This document shows, in pieces, positions 12,001-22,964 of a DNA stretch of 64,000 bases. The notes under the pieces were generated by a model. The model worked only from the letters and a program-made list of their open reading frames with translations, did not search any database and was not told where the DNA came from. Numbering within the stretch: the first letter of the stretch is position 1; every line of letters begins with the position of its first letter. A program made the position numbers and the translations under genes. The stretch comes from Montifringilla adamsi (lineage: Eukaryota; Chordata; Aves; Passeriformes; Passeridae): contig JAGGNK010006571.1 in assembly GCA_017590115.1 (NCBI GenBank), positions 558,001 through 622,000 on the forward strand, read 5' to 3'.

Positions 12001-13556
12001 GCAATCAAGGTATGTGTCAGATAAAAATAGGAAAAATAGAGAAAAGTGGGAAAGCAGTATGCTTTGAACTAGCTGTGATCTGATGGGAAGCAGAAGAAAT
12101 GTTCCCTCATTACACAGTGTTTGCATTTGCACCCTATCTAAAATCTATGGAATTTGTGCCTTCCTGAGGGATCCAAGTGGCCAGACTGAGCTGCACTTTC
12201 TAGCCTTTGCTGGTTCTTTCCTTTTTGTTCATTCATTTTGCTTCTACTTTCTGTACAGACAAACACTGAGAACTTTTATTCTTCAAATGTCTACTTTCAT
12301 CTGTAAAGCACCACTCACATAACCATGAGCTTGCCCCATGAGCTGCATGAAATTTATATTTGTGGACATCCGGCTATATTTGACCCACTAATAATTTAGG
12401 ATCTAATTTTACATTTTTACTGAGGCTAAAATTCCTATGAGATACGGATGTCCCCTTGGTGGACAAGGAACAATGGCTGTACTTGTCTATTTTGCCGGCA
12501 TCTCGTGTTTTCACCCAGTCATTGAAAGTTGCCCAGTCATTAGAAGGTTTCCAAGCTTCTTGTCCCACAAAAAAATCTGGGCAGATGGCTCTGCAAGAAA
12601 AATGAGAATATTTTATGTCCATGAAATAATACTGAAAAAGAATTAAAGAGAAGGCCATATGTACTACACAACAAATTCTTTTGCTGAATACATAGTACTT
12701 AACCCACACCAAACCCTCAATAAGTTTCTACATCTAATAAGGAGACTTAGTATAATTTCCAGTTACATTTTACCCTGTTAAAATTCATTACTTATTTTGA
12801 TAGTTAACTGCAACTGAAAATCCTTGGTGGTTTCCTACCAGACTTAAAAAAAGGAATCCAAAACCAAACCAAAGAAACTACAATTTACATGGTACGTTTA
12901 GCCTCGAAGGAACACTAACCCAGTAATACAGGAAAGAGGATACTCAATATGCTTTTCACATATTTGAGAATTTGTTTCTTTATTTGGCACAAACTAGTAT
13001 ACCTTCCCTTCACAGAAAGATCTTCAGCTTCTTTGGCATTTTGGCCATAACAGCCAAGTTGCACAGAGGAAGCAGGCTGCTACAGTGTTATGAAGGATGA
13101 AAGATGCAGAATAAGAAAATTTTCTGTTTCTCCCCTCTTCTTCTGAGCTACTAACTCATTATGGTAAGACTACTCAATTATTTTAGACTTCTTTCACTGT
13201 TTTAGCAGTAAGCTCCTTGGAGAAAGGGGTAAAGAAAGACTGAAATTATTTGTGCTTGTATGCTTTATATGAAAAAAGTAACAGTTCATTCAACAAACTT
13301 TCCTATTAAAAAGACCTTTGGAAAACAGTAGCATTTCTTACATGTATCCATTAGTTGTTAGCATATCAGCTATGTATCTGGTGTTTGGGAGTTGCCATCC
13401 AAATATGTCGTGAATCACAATGACAGCCCTGTCGGTGCTGGCAGAAGGTTTGCAGACGTACGCCTTGATGTGCCCAACTTGAACCTCCTGCCCACGGCCT
13501 CCATAGTCAAACCTGTCTCCAATATCACACGGGCAGGGCCTCGATTCATTGGCCAT
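8862..13556 (-). CDS. CMBL: CMBL copy A: carboxymethylenebutenolidase homolog, canonical cysteine hydrolase
   Basis: Five coding exons on the minus strand (13556-13342, 12590-12483, 11396-11254, 10106-10015, 9041-8862) join to 738 nt, a 245-residue protein, the length I recall for mammalian CMBL. Family knowledge: a cytosolic alpha/beta hydrolase of the dienelactone-hydrolase family that cleaves lactones and esters; the human enzyme activates ester prodrugs such as olmesartan medoxomil. Seen here: the start [13 protein letters not shown], the HDIFG motif (Asp50), the nucleophile elbow GFCWGG with Cys132, Asp179 in FGEKD, and His212 in GQTHGF, a complete catalytic triad. Intron phases are 2, 2, 1, 0 and all splice sites are GT-AG. 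The stop is TAG. It is the copy farthest from MARCHF6. Residues 159-165 (SHFEDKH) have drifted from the acidic DSED-type segment seen in the other copies. Confidence 0.95.
10015..10106 (-). CDS. CMBL: CMBL copy A, coding exon 4 with catalytic Asp179
   Basis: 92 bp, phase 1 in and phase 0 out. It carries [15 protein letters not shown], where Asp179 is the triad acid by family position. The donor is GAGCAG|GTGAG. Confidence 0.93.
10385..10480. repeat. Possible old CR1/L3-like fragment in CMBL copy A intron
   Basis: The stretch reading like GCCACTG...GTCAGAGACAGGGTTCTG resembles from memory the 3' part of ancient amniote LINE families. It is short and heavily diverged, so this is a weak call. 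Confidence 0.3.
11254..11396 (-). CDS. CMBL: CMBL copy A, coding exon 3 with catalytic Cys132
   Basis: 143 bp. It encodes the nucleophile elbow GFCWGG; the Cys codon TGC is at 11324-11326. The donor is TATG|GTAAG. This is the best-conserved exon between copies: by eye 37 of 47 residues match copy C, and the length is 143 bp in all three copies. Confidence 0.94.
11441..11676 (+). mobile_element. Avian endogenous-retrovirus LTR fragment (solo, truncated)
   Basis: The stretch with CTGTCTTTATCTCAACCCA, a T/C-rich segment and an end near GGTTGGGGTCAACCCACAA matches the form of LTRs I recall as common in passerine genomes (the finch TguLTR5-like group). No internal retroviral genes flank it, so it is a solo or truncated LTR. 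It lies in the intron of CMBL copy A, antisense to the gene and only about 45 bp from the exon 3 acceptor. Confidence 0.7.
11952..11970 (+). repeat. Poly-T tract in CMBL copy A intron
   Basis: A run of about 18 T on the plus strand (A run on the transcribed minus strand), inside the intron between coding exons 2 and 3. It is a simple mononucleotide repeat. Confidence 0.6.
12483..12590 (-). CDS. CMBL: CMBL copy A, coding exon 2
   Basis: 108 bp, phase 2 in and phase 2 out. It encodes the [10 protein letters not shown] segment and the cap-like stretch to KID. The donor is AA|GTACAG. The same 108-bp length is found in copy C and 106 bp in the decayed copy B. Confidence 0.93.
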
Positions 13557-13564
13557 GTGTGATA
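13342..13564 (-). CDS. CMBL: CMBL copy A, first coding exon (codons 1-72)
   Basis: The acceptor AG lies at 13565-13566, the ATG at 13554-13556 and the donor GT at 13340-13341 (GGATACAT|GTAAG). The start fits because it gives the family N-terminus MANE followed by PCPCDIG and leaves an eight-base untranslated piece after the acceptor. The exon encodes residues 1-71 plus two bases of Ile72. Confidence 0.93.
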
Positions 13565-15947
13565 CTAAGGAACAAAAAACATTCAGTAGTGAATACCAAA
13601 ACATACCACACTGAAAAAAATCAGAAGACAGCAGTATCATCAGCTGTTGAATTTCTTAATCATTACAGTAATAGGGTGAACATACTCACTACTGTTTGAT
13701 CTAAAATGAAGCATTAGTCAGTAAACCCATTGGGTTATTTAACGTAAGTAAGATTATTGTTAGAGTTTCTTATGTTATGGAGTCTCCAGCAGGGACCTGG
13801 TACATGCTAGGATTTCCATGCCCTACAGTGAGTAGTACAATACAAATAAAGTTATGAGCAAGCAGCAAGGCAACCATCACAAACTATTTACATAGCGATG
13901 AAGGCAGTCCTTCCACTCTTCATCATGTGTATTTCCTGTCAGGAATGCATAGCTCTCTTTAGTAGACAGTAAAGGCTTAATACAAGACTCAGCATTTTGA
14001 AAGAAAAAACCAACAGCTACTGTGTAGAAAGATATAACTACACATAGATTAAGCATTATATTTTCGGGACTTAAAATATTACATAGCTGACATTTTCAGT
14101 GTCAATAAATCCTTTTCTAAACTGCTGTAGCCTCAGATGTTGCAGATTTTTGAAGAAGGATACTTTGGAAAGATGCCAAAAAAATGTACCAGCACTGAAC
14201 ATAAAAAAACTGAATTCCTAAAGTTGAGCCAAATCTTTTATCAGGAAGGTAAGAGTAGGATATGGTTAATTTTTTTCAAACTATTGCTTAAATGAAAATA
14301 AACAAGTAATTCACAAAGGTCAAAAAGTACCAACAGAATCTAACACACCTGTAGGTAGCTCCTGGGACTCAAGTTAATGATTTTCTGCCATCAAGCTTAT
14401 GTTAACCAACTGAGTGAACAGACCTGACTAACTCCTTTGAATATTCACAGAGCATCTACAAATGATTAAAGAACATAGAAAGAATTTAGATAAAGCTTTA
14501 CCCAAGCTCTCTACAGATAAAACATGTGTATTGCCATAGAAACTTTGCTAGTAAAGAAACAAGGACCTTCAAACTTAACTGTGTCAAAAATACAGAGAGA
14601 AATAGTAAAACAAAAAGTAAAAAGTTACTGAACTGTCCCCGGACAATTGGGACTTAAAGATTTGTGGCAGAAAAGGGACAGCTTTAGGAAAGCCAGCAAA
14701 AAACTTGGCAGCCAGAAAATCTGGACAGAATTCTAGAGGGCAATATATTCTGGATTTGCAGACTTTAAAATTCAGAATCTCCCAAGCAGTATCACCAGGG
14801 CTAGATTGCAGATATCAGGAGATTTCATTTTTGCAGATCAGTTGAAGACAAACTGTGTCATATATGAAAGCTGCACTATCTCTGGGCACACACCTATATG
14901 AGTATTCTACCTTTTCTTTTTTAAATAAGCCACACCCATAAGCGTCCTTTTTTCTCTACAGGATGTGGTCTCACATATAGGACTTCTAATTTAAAGTATT
15001 TTTACCTGTAAAAAATGAATGAATAAATGAGCATATAAGGCAAAACACAGTGCAAATATATGATAGGAAGAAGTTCATAACTAATTTTTCATTCACAAAC
15101 TGCTTCCTTTTGATTAGACTAAATCAGAAAATATAAGAAAACCAGGGATTAAATATTAAAGAAACATATACTTCAGAACTCCAGAAACACAACTACAATG
15201 CCCTTACTGGTATGTCCTCAAAGGCTTTAATTGAAAACATTTCATACTATCTGATAAAATGTAAATCAACACACAGAACATAAATATTTAAAGATGTAGA
15301 TATATTCACGGATGAAAACATCTCCAGATGCAGGACTGTGAGGGATAGCATTGGCTTGTATGGTTTATAAGCCACATAGACTTGCAAGCTCTGTAGCACA
15401 GGCAAAACACTTCAGTGTTTCTGCATCTGCTGTAGTACATACAAACAGCATCTCTTTCCATTCCTAAGATGCTATTGAAACATTGATTAAAAATTAATTT
15501 CCCCCTCTTACATTTATCAAAGCTATTATTTTAGGAGCATCTGAAAACCCACAGCCTTGGTGTACCACCATTTCCTCCTGCAAGCACTTGAGAATTTACT
15601 GGAAGACCAAACAAGAATTAATTTTCACATACTTGAATCTAGAGGTAGCAAAAATGTAAAGATATTGCTGTGTGGCACTGTGTGCTGTAAACACACTCTC
15701 CTGAGTCTTCCTCCTCGAGGTCTTCCCCACCTCTGGAGGGAAAATAACAGGTTTCTGAACCATCATCTCAAAAAGAAAAAAGGCAAAAAGAAAGAAAAGG
15801 AAGAAAGCAACCCCCAATTTCATTTAAATGAGCTTGCACTATGCTTGCAAATAAAATGGAAGTCTCCCGAACATGCTGAGTCACACCTCGCAAGCACTTT
15901 TTCTACGTTTCTGGCTTTTAAAAAAGCCCAAACAGACCCGCACATAC
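13565..15947 (-). other. Intron between the noncoding first exon and coding exon 1 of CMBL copy A
   Basis: About 2.4 kb without a recognisable gene or strong repeat. It is bounded by an acceptor AG at 13565-13566 and by a good donor at 15946-15947, so I read it as the first intron of CMBL copy A. Confidence 0.6.
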
Positions 15948-16110
15948 CTGTGGCGCTGCGGCTGTGCCCGAGAGCAGAAGCAGGATGCAGGAGCTCAGCG
16001 TGGCTGAAGTGGATCCCCAAACAAAGTGCTAACTCCCAAAAGGAAAGGGGAGAGCGCCAGGATCAGGTTCCTTTAAAAGAGTTACACAAGCCCTGCCTTT
16101 ATCTCATGCC
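15948..16110 (-). other. CMBL: Probable noncoding first exon of CMBL copy A
   Basis: On the minus strand a GC-rich segment ends in GCGCCACAG|GTATGTG, a strong splice donor at 15946-15947, and coding exon 1 has an acceptor just eight bases before its ATG. The transcript therefore should start in a separate 5' exon. The upper boundary (start site) is a guess, placed below a TTTAAAAAG element at about 16133-16141. Confidence 0.55.
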
Positions 16111-16260
16111 TCGCCGGGTGACTAAGGCCGCTCTTTTTAAAGCTGCGCGTTTCAGTCATTTCTCTGCCTCCTCGGCAGGCGGGCTGTGCTGCCGGGGCTG
16201 AGCGCCGAGCCCGCTTGTGAACTTACACGAAATGGTATTCGCCCCCGGAGGGCTTTTTCT
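16080..16260 (-). promoter_or_regulatory. Small CpG-rich promoter region of CMBL copy A
   Basis: This is the only CpG-dense stretch between 1 and 56 kb (CTCGCCGGGTG, GGCCGC, TGCGCG, CTCGGCAGGCGGG, GAGCGCCGAGCCCGC). It sits just upstream of the inferred first exon on the minus strand. A TTTAAAAAG sequence at about 16133-16141 could act as a TATA-like element. A T-rich tract follows at 16309-16350. Confidence 0.55.
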
Positions 16261-16308
16261 TTCCGTTTCCAAAACATGTTGATGTAGCTGAACAATCCAC
16301 CTAGAAAA

Positions 16309-16350
16309 AAAAATTTTTTTTTCCTTTTTTTCCTTTTTTTTTTTTTTTCT
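16309..16350 (+). repeat. T-rich low-complexity tract
   Basis: Runs of T interrupted by a few C, just upstream of the copy A promoter. Confidence 0.7.
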
Positions 16351-16359
16351 TTAAAGATT

Positions 16360-19300
16360 GTTTCTTTGGTTTTAAATGTTGGTGTCGAACCACTTTTAAA
16401 CACTACATTGGCAATAATTAATTCCTGAGACTTTTTATCCATGGGTAAAAGTCATATTTAAAGTCATCAGCAGAGTGAGGTAGTGAAGTAGAAATGTCAT
16501 TTTAAAGCTCTATACATGACAAAGTCATACACTGCAGGAAAAAATATTTTCAGAATGAAAATAAGTAGTTTTTAAGAAAATAATAACTTTCTAGGTTCCT
16601 GTACCTCTATGCTATACAATAAATATTTAAAATACAGACATTTTTTATCCTACCACAGGATATTTTATACATTTTTTTTTCTTTTTCATTTTTAGTCTCT
16701 GGCTGGCCCTTTTATCCTTCCCATTCTTCTGATTTTCTTTTTGTGGGATTATTAGGATTATTTTTTTAAAGACCTTTAGCTATATATATTAGCAATCCAA
16801 AATTCCCTGTTTCCTCAGAACTGCATCTATGAAGTAGACTAAATGGCTGCTAGTCTAACACACTTTTGTCTTACAGTTTAGTCCTCATATGTAAGGTGTT
16901 TTCTCATATTCTAAGTAATTTCATTAGTGCTCTTTGTTTGCAATCCCTAAAATAAAGTTAAACAAATGAAAAAAAGCTCTTCCAAGAATTCCAGAGCAAA
17001 GTCATAAGGCTCAAAACCCTGCCCTTTTGTTTTATGTTTTTTGGCTCTTCCCATTTGTGCGCCACAAATTATAGCACACAAGGACATTACGTACTCCATA
17101 TCAACTTTAGAGAACAGCAGTCAAATAAATAAGAAAACAATTGCGAGTTTTCATCGTTCCCAGAAAACAAAAATGGCAGCAATGCTTGCAGAACCTTCTC
17201 TCCACTAGAGCTGTTTAACCACATTTCCACCTTTCTTTTTCATGTGGAAATAATTCTTTATAAGACTATTCCACTTTACCTTAAGATTAAGGTTAAACTT
17301 TGGAGACTAAACTGATTTTGATTTCCTATTGTTTCGTGTTCCTTGATAGGCAATCTATGCTGATTTTTCACTTAGAAGTCAAAACTTAATTCAATGCATC
17401 CTCGATCTCTGTGCATGCATTTGGCTGCACTTCACAATGTAAACACTCGCCTCTTTCAGATCTCACATTTCCAGCTCCTACTCAGAGACTTACAGTTTTA
17501 TCATGAATATTTGGCTGTACTTGTATGAACTATAATAATATATATAATATATATCACACATATATTAAAAATATACGTATATAAAATACACATTTATAAC
17601 ATAACTATGATAATATGGTTCAGTAGCTATCTACCCTTTCATTTCACGAAAGTACTGCATGTCAGTTTGGTTTTTTTGTTTTTGCTTAGTCACAATGTTA
17701 GTGTTGCAGTTCACATGCCATTCCAGAATTTATGAATGACTGCTGTTCTCTAAATAGATGTCCTGATTGTCCTTTCCCACATTAACAGACCTTCTAATGC
17801 TAATGGAACACCATTAATGTGGAGTTATCCGTGTTTGACACTGGGGCAATTAAGGCACAATACACTTCCAGACTTCTGCATTCTTCTCCAGGAAAATATG
17901 TGTTATCACAGCTGTTTCACCCAGGAAACAGCTGCATTTATACATTACATATAGGTGGTGTCACACGGAAATCAGCAGTTAATCAGCAGTTTCAGGTCAG
18001 AATTCTCTCAGTACTTCCCCATGAGAAAGATGGAGGACCATTAGCAGCATGTAAAGTAGGAACACCTTAACAATCCCATTAAGAGAAATACAGGTCATTA
18101 GTATTGTTGGCTATCTTTACCTGAGAGACATCACAATAAATATTTCTCTGATGGTATATTTAATTTGAGAGACTGTCATTAGTAAAATTAAGACTTCCCT
18201 AAATTACATTTTTCTCCCCATTTAAATGGTATGCAGTCTTTATCTGTAGCACTGAAAAGGTGAAAAGGGACATACACTCATATTTGGTTTTCTTATAGCT
18301 TTAGAAGTACCAGCATGATGAAGATATGAGGCAGCTGCGTTCAAACTAATGATCACGAGCCTTTCTCCCTCTTTAATTATGGGGCATAATTAAACCATGG
18401 AAGTCACAAGGTGAGCTAGTGCTCAGCAGTTCAAGCAAGCTAAAAGGATCTGGCAAATCCACAGACTCTTGGACCACCAGTGGCCATTTGATACAGTTGC
18501 AGGAGTGGCATTAGAAATTTCTAGCTCAGAAATCCCCTGAAGCACAGGTTGCCAGGATGTTTAGCAAGGGGGGATATTCCTTACTGCTGGCCGCAAATGG
18601 AGGATGGGTGCTGAGGAGGATACAGTCTTGAGCTGATGAGACGTGGAGAATTTTGTCATATCACTGACAGAAAAACTAAGGAAGATACATCATGCAAAAA
18701 CATGGATTGTTGATATAAGGGTCTCCTCAAGCCAGGTCTTATAAGCTCTTGGAGATCTATATCACACCCGAGATAGCTCAGCCACCTCAGATGGCATCAA
18801 ATCAGTAGGATGGCTTCTGTGGCAGTGTTGGAAATAGAAAAGTTTTAATAAAAAGCAAAATAACAAAGCTCTACAGAGAAAAACCGAGCCAAGGCAAGAG
18901 GCTCTTGCTCCTGGTAAAACACCTCACAAAAGTAATTAGTTCCTTTGTTGTCTTCTTTTTCTAGTAAATTGCTTAGGTAGGACTTTTTGGCTTCTGTCCA
19001 ATTTGCTATCCTTAAGTTTGAGGTGAAGTCCCCAAGGTCCTATGAGGTGTCTTTTTACCTAACTGAGGAGAGAAACTTCTGGGTTTTTTTTCCTCTTTAA
19101 GGAGACAAATGATAATTTTGTCACTCCGTCAACAGGGGGCACATCCCGACAGATTGTTTTTGAAATGTGAGATTTCTTCTTCAGGCAGCAGCCATGGTTG
19201 TAAGCATCACATTAAAATGTCCTGTCTGCAGATTGCATTGCACACTTCAATTCCTAGACTGATCAGTTTAGGAATCTATAGTGTTTCACTGAGCCACAGG

Positions 19301-20090
19301 GAATACAAGAAAGTAGAACCCGCTCTGAATAATCTTAGGCACAAATTGTGTGGTCCCTTACATCACCTGCTAAACACACATCTGCCTCCAGGATACAAGT
19401 CCAAAAAAGCTTCATGTCTCTAAATGAGCTTCACCAAGCTATGTGTTTGTGTTCCTAAATTTTGGGCTTGTGATTTATTTGGAACATAGATGAACAAGGG
19501 TCATAATACATAGATTAATTTACCTTTAGTCTAACTTCAAACATTAATATGAATCTCAAGGAACTGGAAAGTATTTCAAAGCATGTTAAAGCATTACATC
19601 CACTTTTGCACTCAGATCCTAGAAATTTTGTTAAAAAGAGGCCTCCCATGGACATAACAAAGGCATTTTCTGTATGTGAAATATATGGCAGTGCCACATA
19701 CACTATAATTGAACGAAAAGCCTCTAATAGACACATTTGGGTGCAATTTGGCACATCCTACATGGTTTACAGGTTCCTAGGACTGATAGAAAAAAGTGTC
19801 ATACAGCAAAGGATAGGTCCCTGAGTAGAGTGATCCAAAACAGCAGTGGAATTCTGACGAAACTTTTCTACTTGGGTTAGTAACCATACTTTTACAAAAG
19901 AAAGAGACTTTTAAAAATATCTAGAGAGAGGTATTTCATTCTTTGCCTAGGTTACATTAGCCCTTCTATGTCTAGTTCTATTTTTCTGCTTGTTTTTTTT
20001 TTATCTTCAAGCACTATTAGGAGGCTGAGTTTTAACTCACAATTTAGGATGGAAATTAAAACATGCAGAAATCAAAGATGATGGAGGCTA
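16360..20090. other. Spacer between CMBL copies A and B
   Basis: No gene recognised. It contains an AT-dinucleotide tract at about 17529-17586. I looked here for the missing last exon of copy B (the GQTHGF and WLNKYL type segments, minus strand) and did not find it. Confidence 0.55.
17529..17586. repeat. (TA)n-rich microsatellite-like tract
   Basis: An almost pure A/T stretch with repeated TATA and ATAT units and a few C/G interruptions. No gene is adjacent. Confidence 0.65.
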
Positions 20091-20099
20091 TTAGCATAT

Positions 20100-20191
20100 T
20101 TGATGAAGGGGAATTAAGTCATCTTTTTCATCAAAAATGCAAGATTTAAGGTTCATGAGATTGAATATATCATCAGAATCTTTGATTAGTC
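20100..20191 (-). pseudogene. CMBL copy B, exon 4 remnant
   Basis: 92 bp, open in frame, reading LIKDSDDIFNL and FDEKDDLIPLHQ. The acceptor CTAG is present, but the donor position reads CAA|ATATGC instead of GT. The acidic residue of the triad (EKDD) is still present. Confidence 0.85.
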
Positions 20192-20983
20192 CTAGAAAAC
20201 ATGAAAACAAAATCTTCAATTGACGTTTTAGGGGAAATCCAGGCTCAAATAGAGCTTTCTGCTTCTGCAGTGAGAAATTTTCATATCTCACATAATATGT
20301 AGCTATACATACTAGCTTTATTTTGAAGCTACTGGTATCATGGCTCCTCAAAACATACCTTTTTATAATAAAACACTTTTTAAATGAGAATCTGGGTATA
20401 GACTGAATATCTGAATTAAGGATATCTTCTGAATTAAGGAATCAAGGACATCTTCCGTGCATGCAAGCTTGAGTTCTTTCAAATTGACTGGGAAAAAACA
20501 ATGTTTCAGTAAGCAGTCCGAAATGTACATTCTGAGAACATCAGGAAAGTGCAGCTCAGCTATCCCAGCTTCTTGAACAGAGCACAAAAGGAAATCTGGT
20601 GTTAAAATATCTGCAATCTAACTTTACAGAGCAGCTAAAACAAAAATAACACTCTCTGCTCCTGGGTGAAGTTCTGGCTCTGCAGTATGCAGAGCAGTAG
20701 TAAACAGGAAAAAGGAAACTAAATTGGGAAAGTGACCCAAGGACAACATGTATGTCTGTCCAGATCCAAATTAAGGACGTGTCTGCTATGACCCTTCCAA
20801 AACTAGGAACGAATAACCTCACCACCCTCTTCTTTGCATAGTATCCTTCCAACTCTGCTAAAAATATCTCTCTTCATCAGGTTATAGCCTCATTTGAAAA
20901 AATGATGCTGCACCAAGTGTTTAGGCTACACAATACGCTTATGCACGTGTACCTGCTCGTGGGACATTTTTGGATTTACCTAC

Positions 20984-21126
20984 CATAGAGAGATGCACCG
21001 GCCTTTAATTCCAAGTGAGTGATCACCAGGTGACCTACATCAACACCACCCACTCAAAAACCCATGACCCCTAATTTTTTTGCACCACGCTGCTCCCTTA
21101 GGTATTTGAGTACAGCATCAGCTTCT
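20984..21126 (-). pseudogene. CMBL copy B, exon 3 remnant with stop at the catalytic Cys codon
   Basis: 143 bp, the same length as the intact exons, with AG acceptor and GT donor kept. It reads EADAVLKYLREQ, GAKKLGVMGF, then TGA (minus strand, 21054-21056) where TGC or TCC stands in the other copies, then VGG. Apart from that stop the frame is open. Confidence 0.92.
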
Positions 21127-22858
21127 CTGGAACATGTAAGGAAATGTAAATTGAGGAGCCGTGGTAAAACCAGTATCTGAAAATATGAAAATACAGAGGT
21201 GCATATATGGCTGTAACCATATTATGCTGCTACTATATTTTCTTCTGCGTACTTTAAATAATTAATTATTTCAGGTAAATGTTAGAGGTTGCTAATCTGA
21301 CATCATCAGAAAGAGGAAAAAGACATCTCAATGGGATTCAATAAAAAAAGCAACATAACTACATCAAAGAAAACCTAAAAGGATGGATTGGAAAAGGATG
21401 GGTATTGATTACACACCTACCTAAGAGTTAAAAAAGCCTACCATTCTGGGAGAAGCTGGACCAGTTTTTGCTTTGTAAATTTTGATAGAAAAGTAGTAAA
21501 AACCTCTCTAGAAAATGCTGCTTACTAGCCAGTGAAAATGCTGACAATAACTGTAAGTTGTCATCTGGGATATTTGTTGCAGGGAAGTCAATGTAGCAAA
21601 CATGGTAGATGTTTTCAGAACCTACAATGTAGCCTGAAATACATTTTGCTGTGCTCTGAAAACACTCGTTTACCCCTGTAGTATAGGTCACCATGCAGAG
21701 ACAGTAAAAAGAAAGTATTGGTGGGAGCCGGGTGGCATTTCAGGCTTTTATATTACCTCCAGGCTGCTCCCAGCCCCAGTTCCTCACCCCTTTGGGCACC
21801 AGTGAAATTCCCCAATAAACCAGCCTGGCAAACACAACATTATCTGCCAAAGCACAAACACACAACAAGCAAATTAAGTGCCAAGAAATTCTTTCCTGAC
21901 TGGAGCTGACACTTGAAACGTGTGAATTGCCTGTAAGAAATGCCAGGCAGCACCCAACCCTGCCTTGCCATTGCAGCAGACAGGGGACAGATTCCAAGCT
22001 AAAAAGTTTCCAGGACAACTGACCCCTGTGAGACAGAAGCACTCTGGAAATGGTCCAGTTATGTCTCCCATAACCTTCTCACCAAATAGCCAAGCTCAGC
22101 AACGTTCGATGCAGCTACTCCCAATAATCCAAGATATTTGCTCTCCCAGGAAAGTTAATTAGTTTGGCCTCTAATTAGTCTGACCCCTTCTCAGGGTTGT
22201 CTTGCCAGCAGTTTCCCTCTCTATTATTAAGGCAGCAGAGCCTGCTAGTGACAGGTCTTTGCTGATAAATGTGCGGGCAGTGCTGCACACAGGAGGAGAA
22301 GATGTGATACTCCTCCTGGCTCCCAGCTCCACATTTCCTAGGGAGCCGCTGGCCCTCACTCTGCCTGACGATGCAGCCATCACCTCCCTGAGGGCAATTA
22401 CATGATGCTGGGAAAGTTTTCAGGCACAATCAATAACTCCTTTCTTCTTTCCATACAACGCCTTAAAGGATCAGTCTGTTAAACTCAGTGAGACATCAGA
22501 TCAGAGTTATGGTTTCTCATTATTTGAGTCAATGAACACTTTTTAACTGGGCTTTTTGAAGCAGAGGAAGCAACTTTTGTCAACAGCAGATGACAAAAAT
22601 TCTTCACCAAGCCACTGCTAAGAAAGTTGGCCTTGAATTCTCTTCAAGGCAAAATCATTGATTCCATCCATTTCTAGGAAATAATTTCAAAAGGCCACTT
22701 TTCCTAGAGTGGCTAAATAGCTACATCCGATCTCAACAAAACAAAAACAAAAGAAAGCCCAAACCAAAGCAAATAAAACCAAACCAAACAAAAAAAGTAG
22801 GGAAAGGCAGTTTCTGACAGCAGCAGGCAATGTGATATCCAACTCCCTGACATTTTAC

Positions 22859-22964
22859 TTGGTATTTTCCTGCCATCTCAAGTTTTCAGCCAATCCTCAA
22901 ATTCAGACCACTCATCGGAAAGTGTCTAAACTTCTCTTCCTCAAAAAAGTCTGGGCAGCTGGCT
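22859..22964 (-). pseudogene. CMBL copy B, exon 2 remnant
   Basis: Acceptor-like TGCAG and donor-like AA|GTAAAA flank 106 bp (108 in the intact copies). It opens with SCPDFF in frame and then shifts. Matching pieces are DW-type codons and GAGATGGCAGGAAAAT near the end. A TGA interrupts the frame. Confidence 0.85.

Noticed and set aside
15557..16201. 214-codon plus-strand open frame, the longest in the window
   Set aside because: It runs antisense across the inferred first exon and promoter of CMBL copy A, is Lys-rich and low-complexity in the middle, and shows no recognisable domain or splice structure. Most likely chance.
16441..20090. A last exon for CMBL copy B
   Set aside because: Searched by eye for the GQxHGF and terminal WLNKYL-type codons on the minus strand and found none, so the exon is treated as lost.
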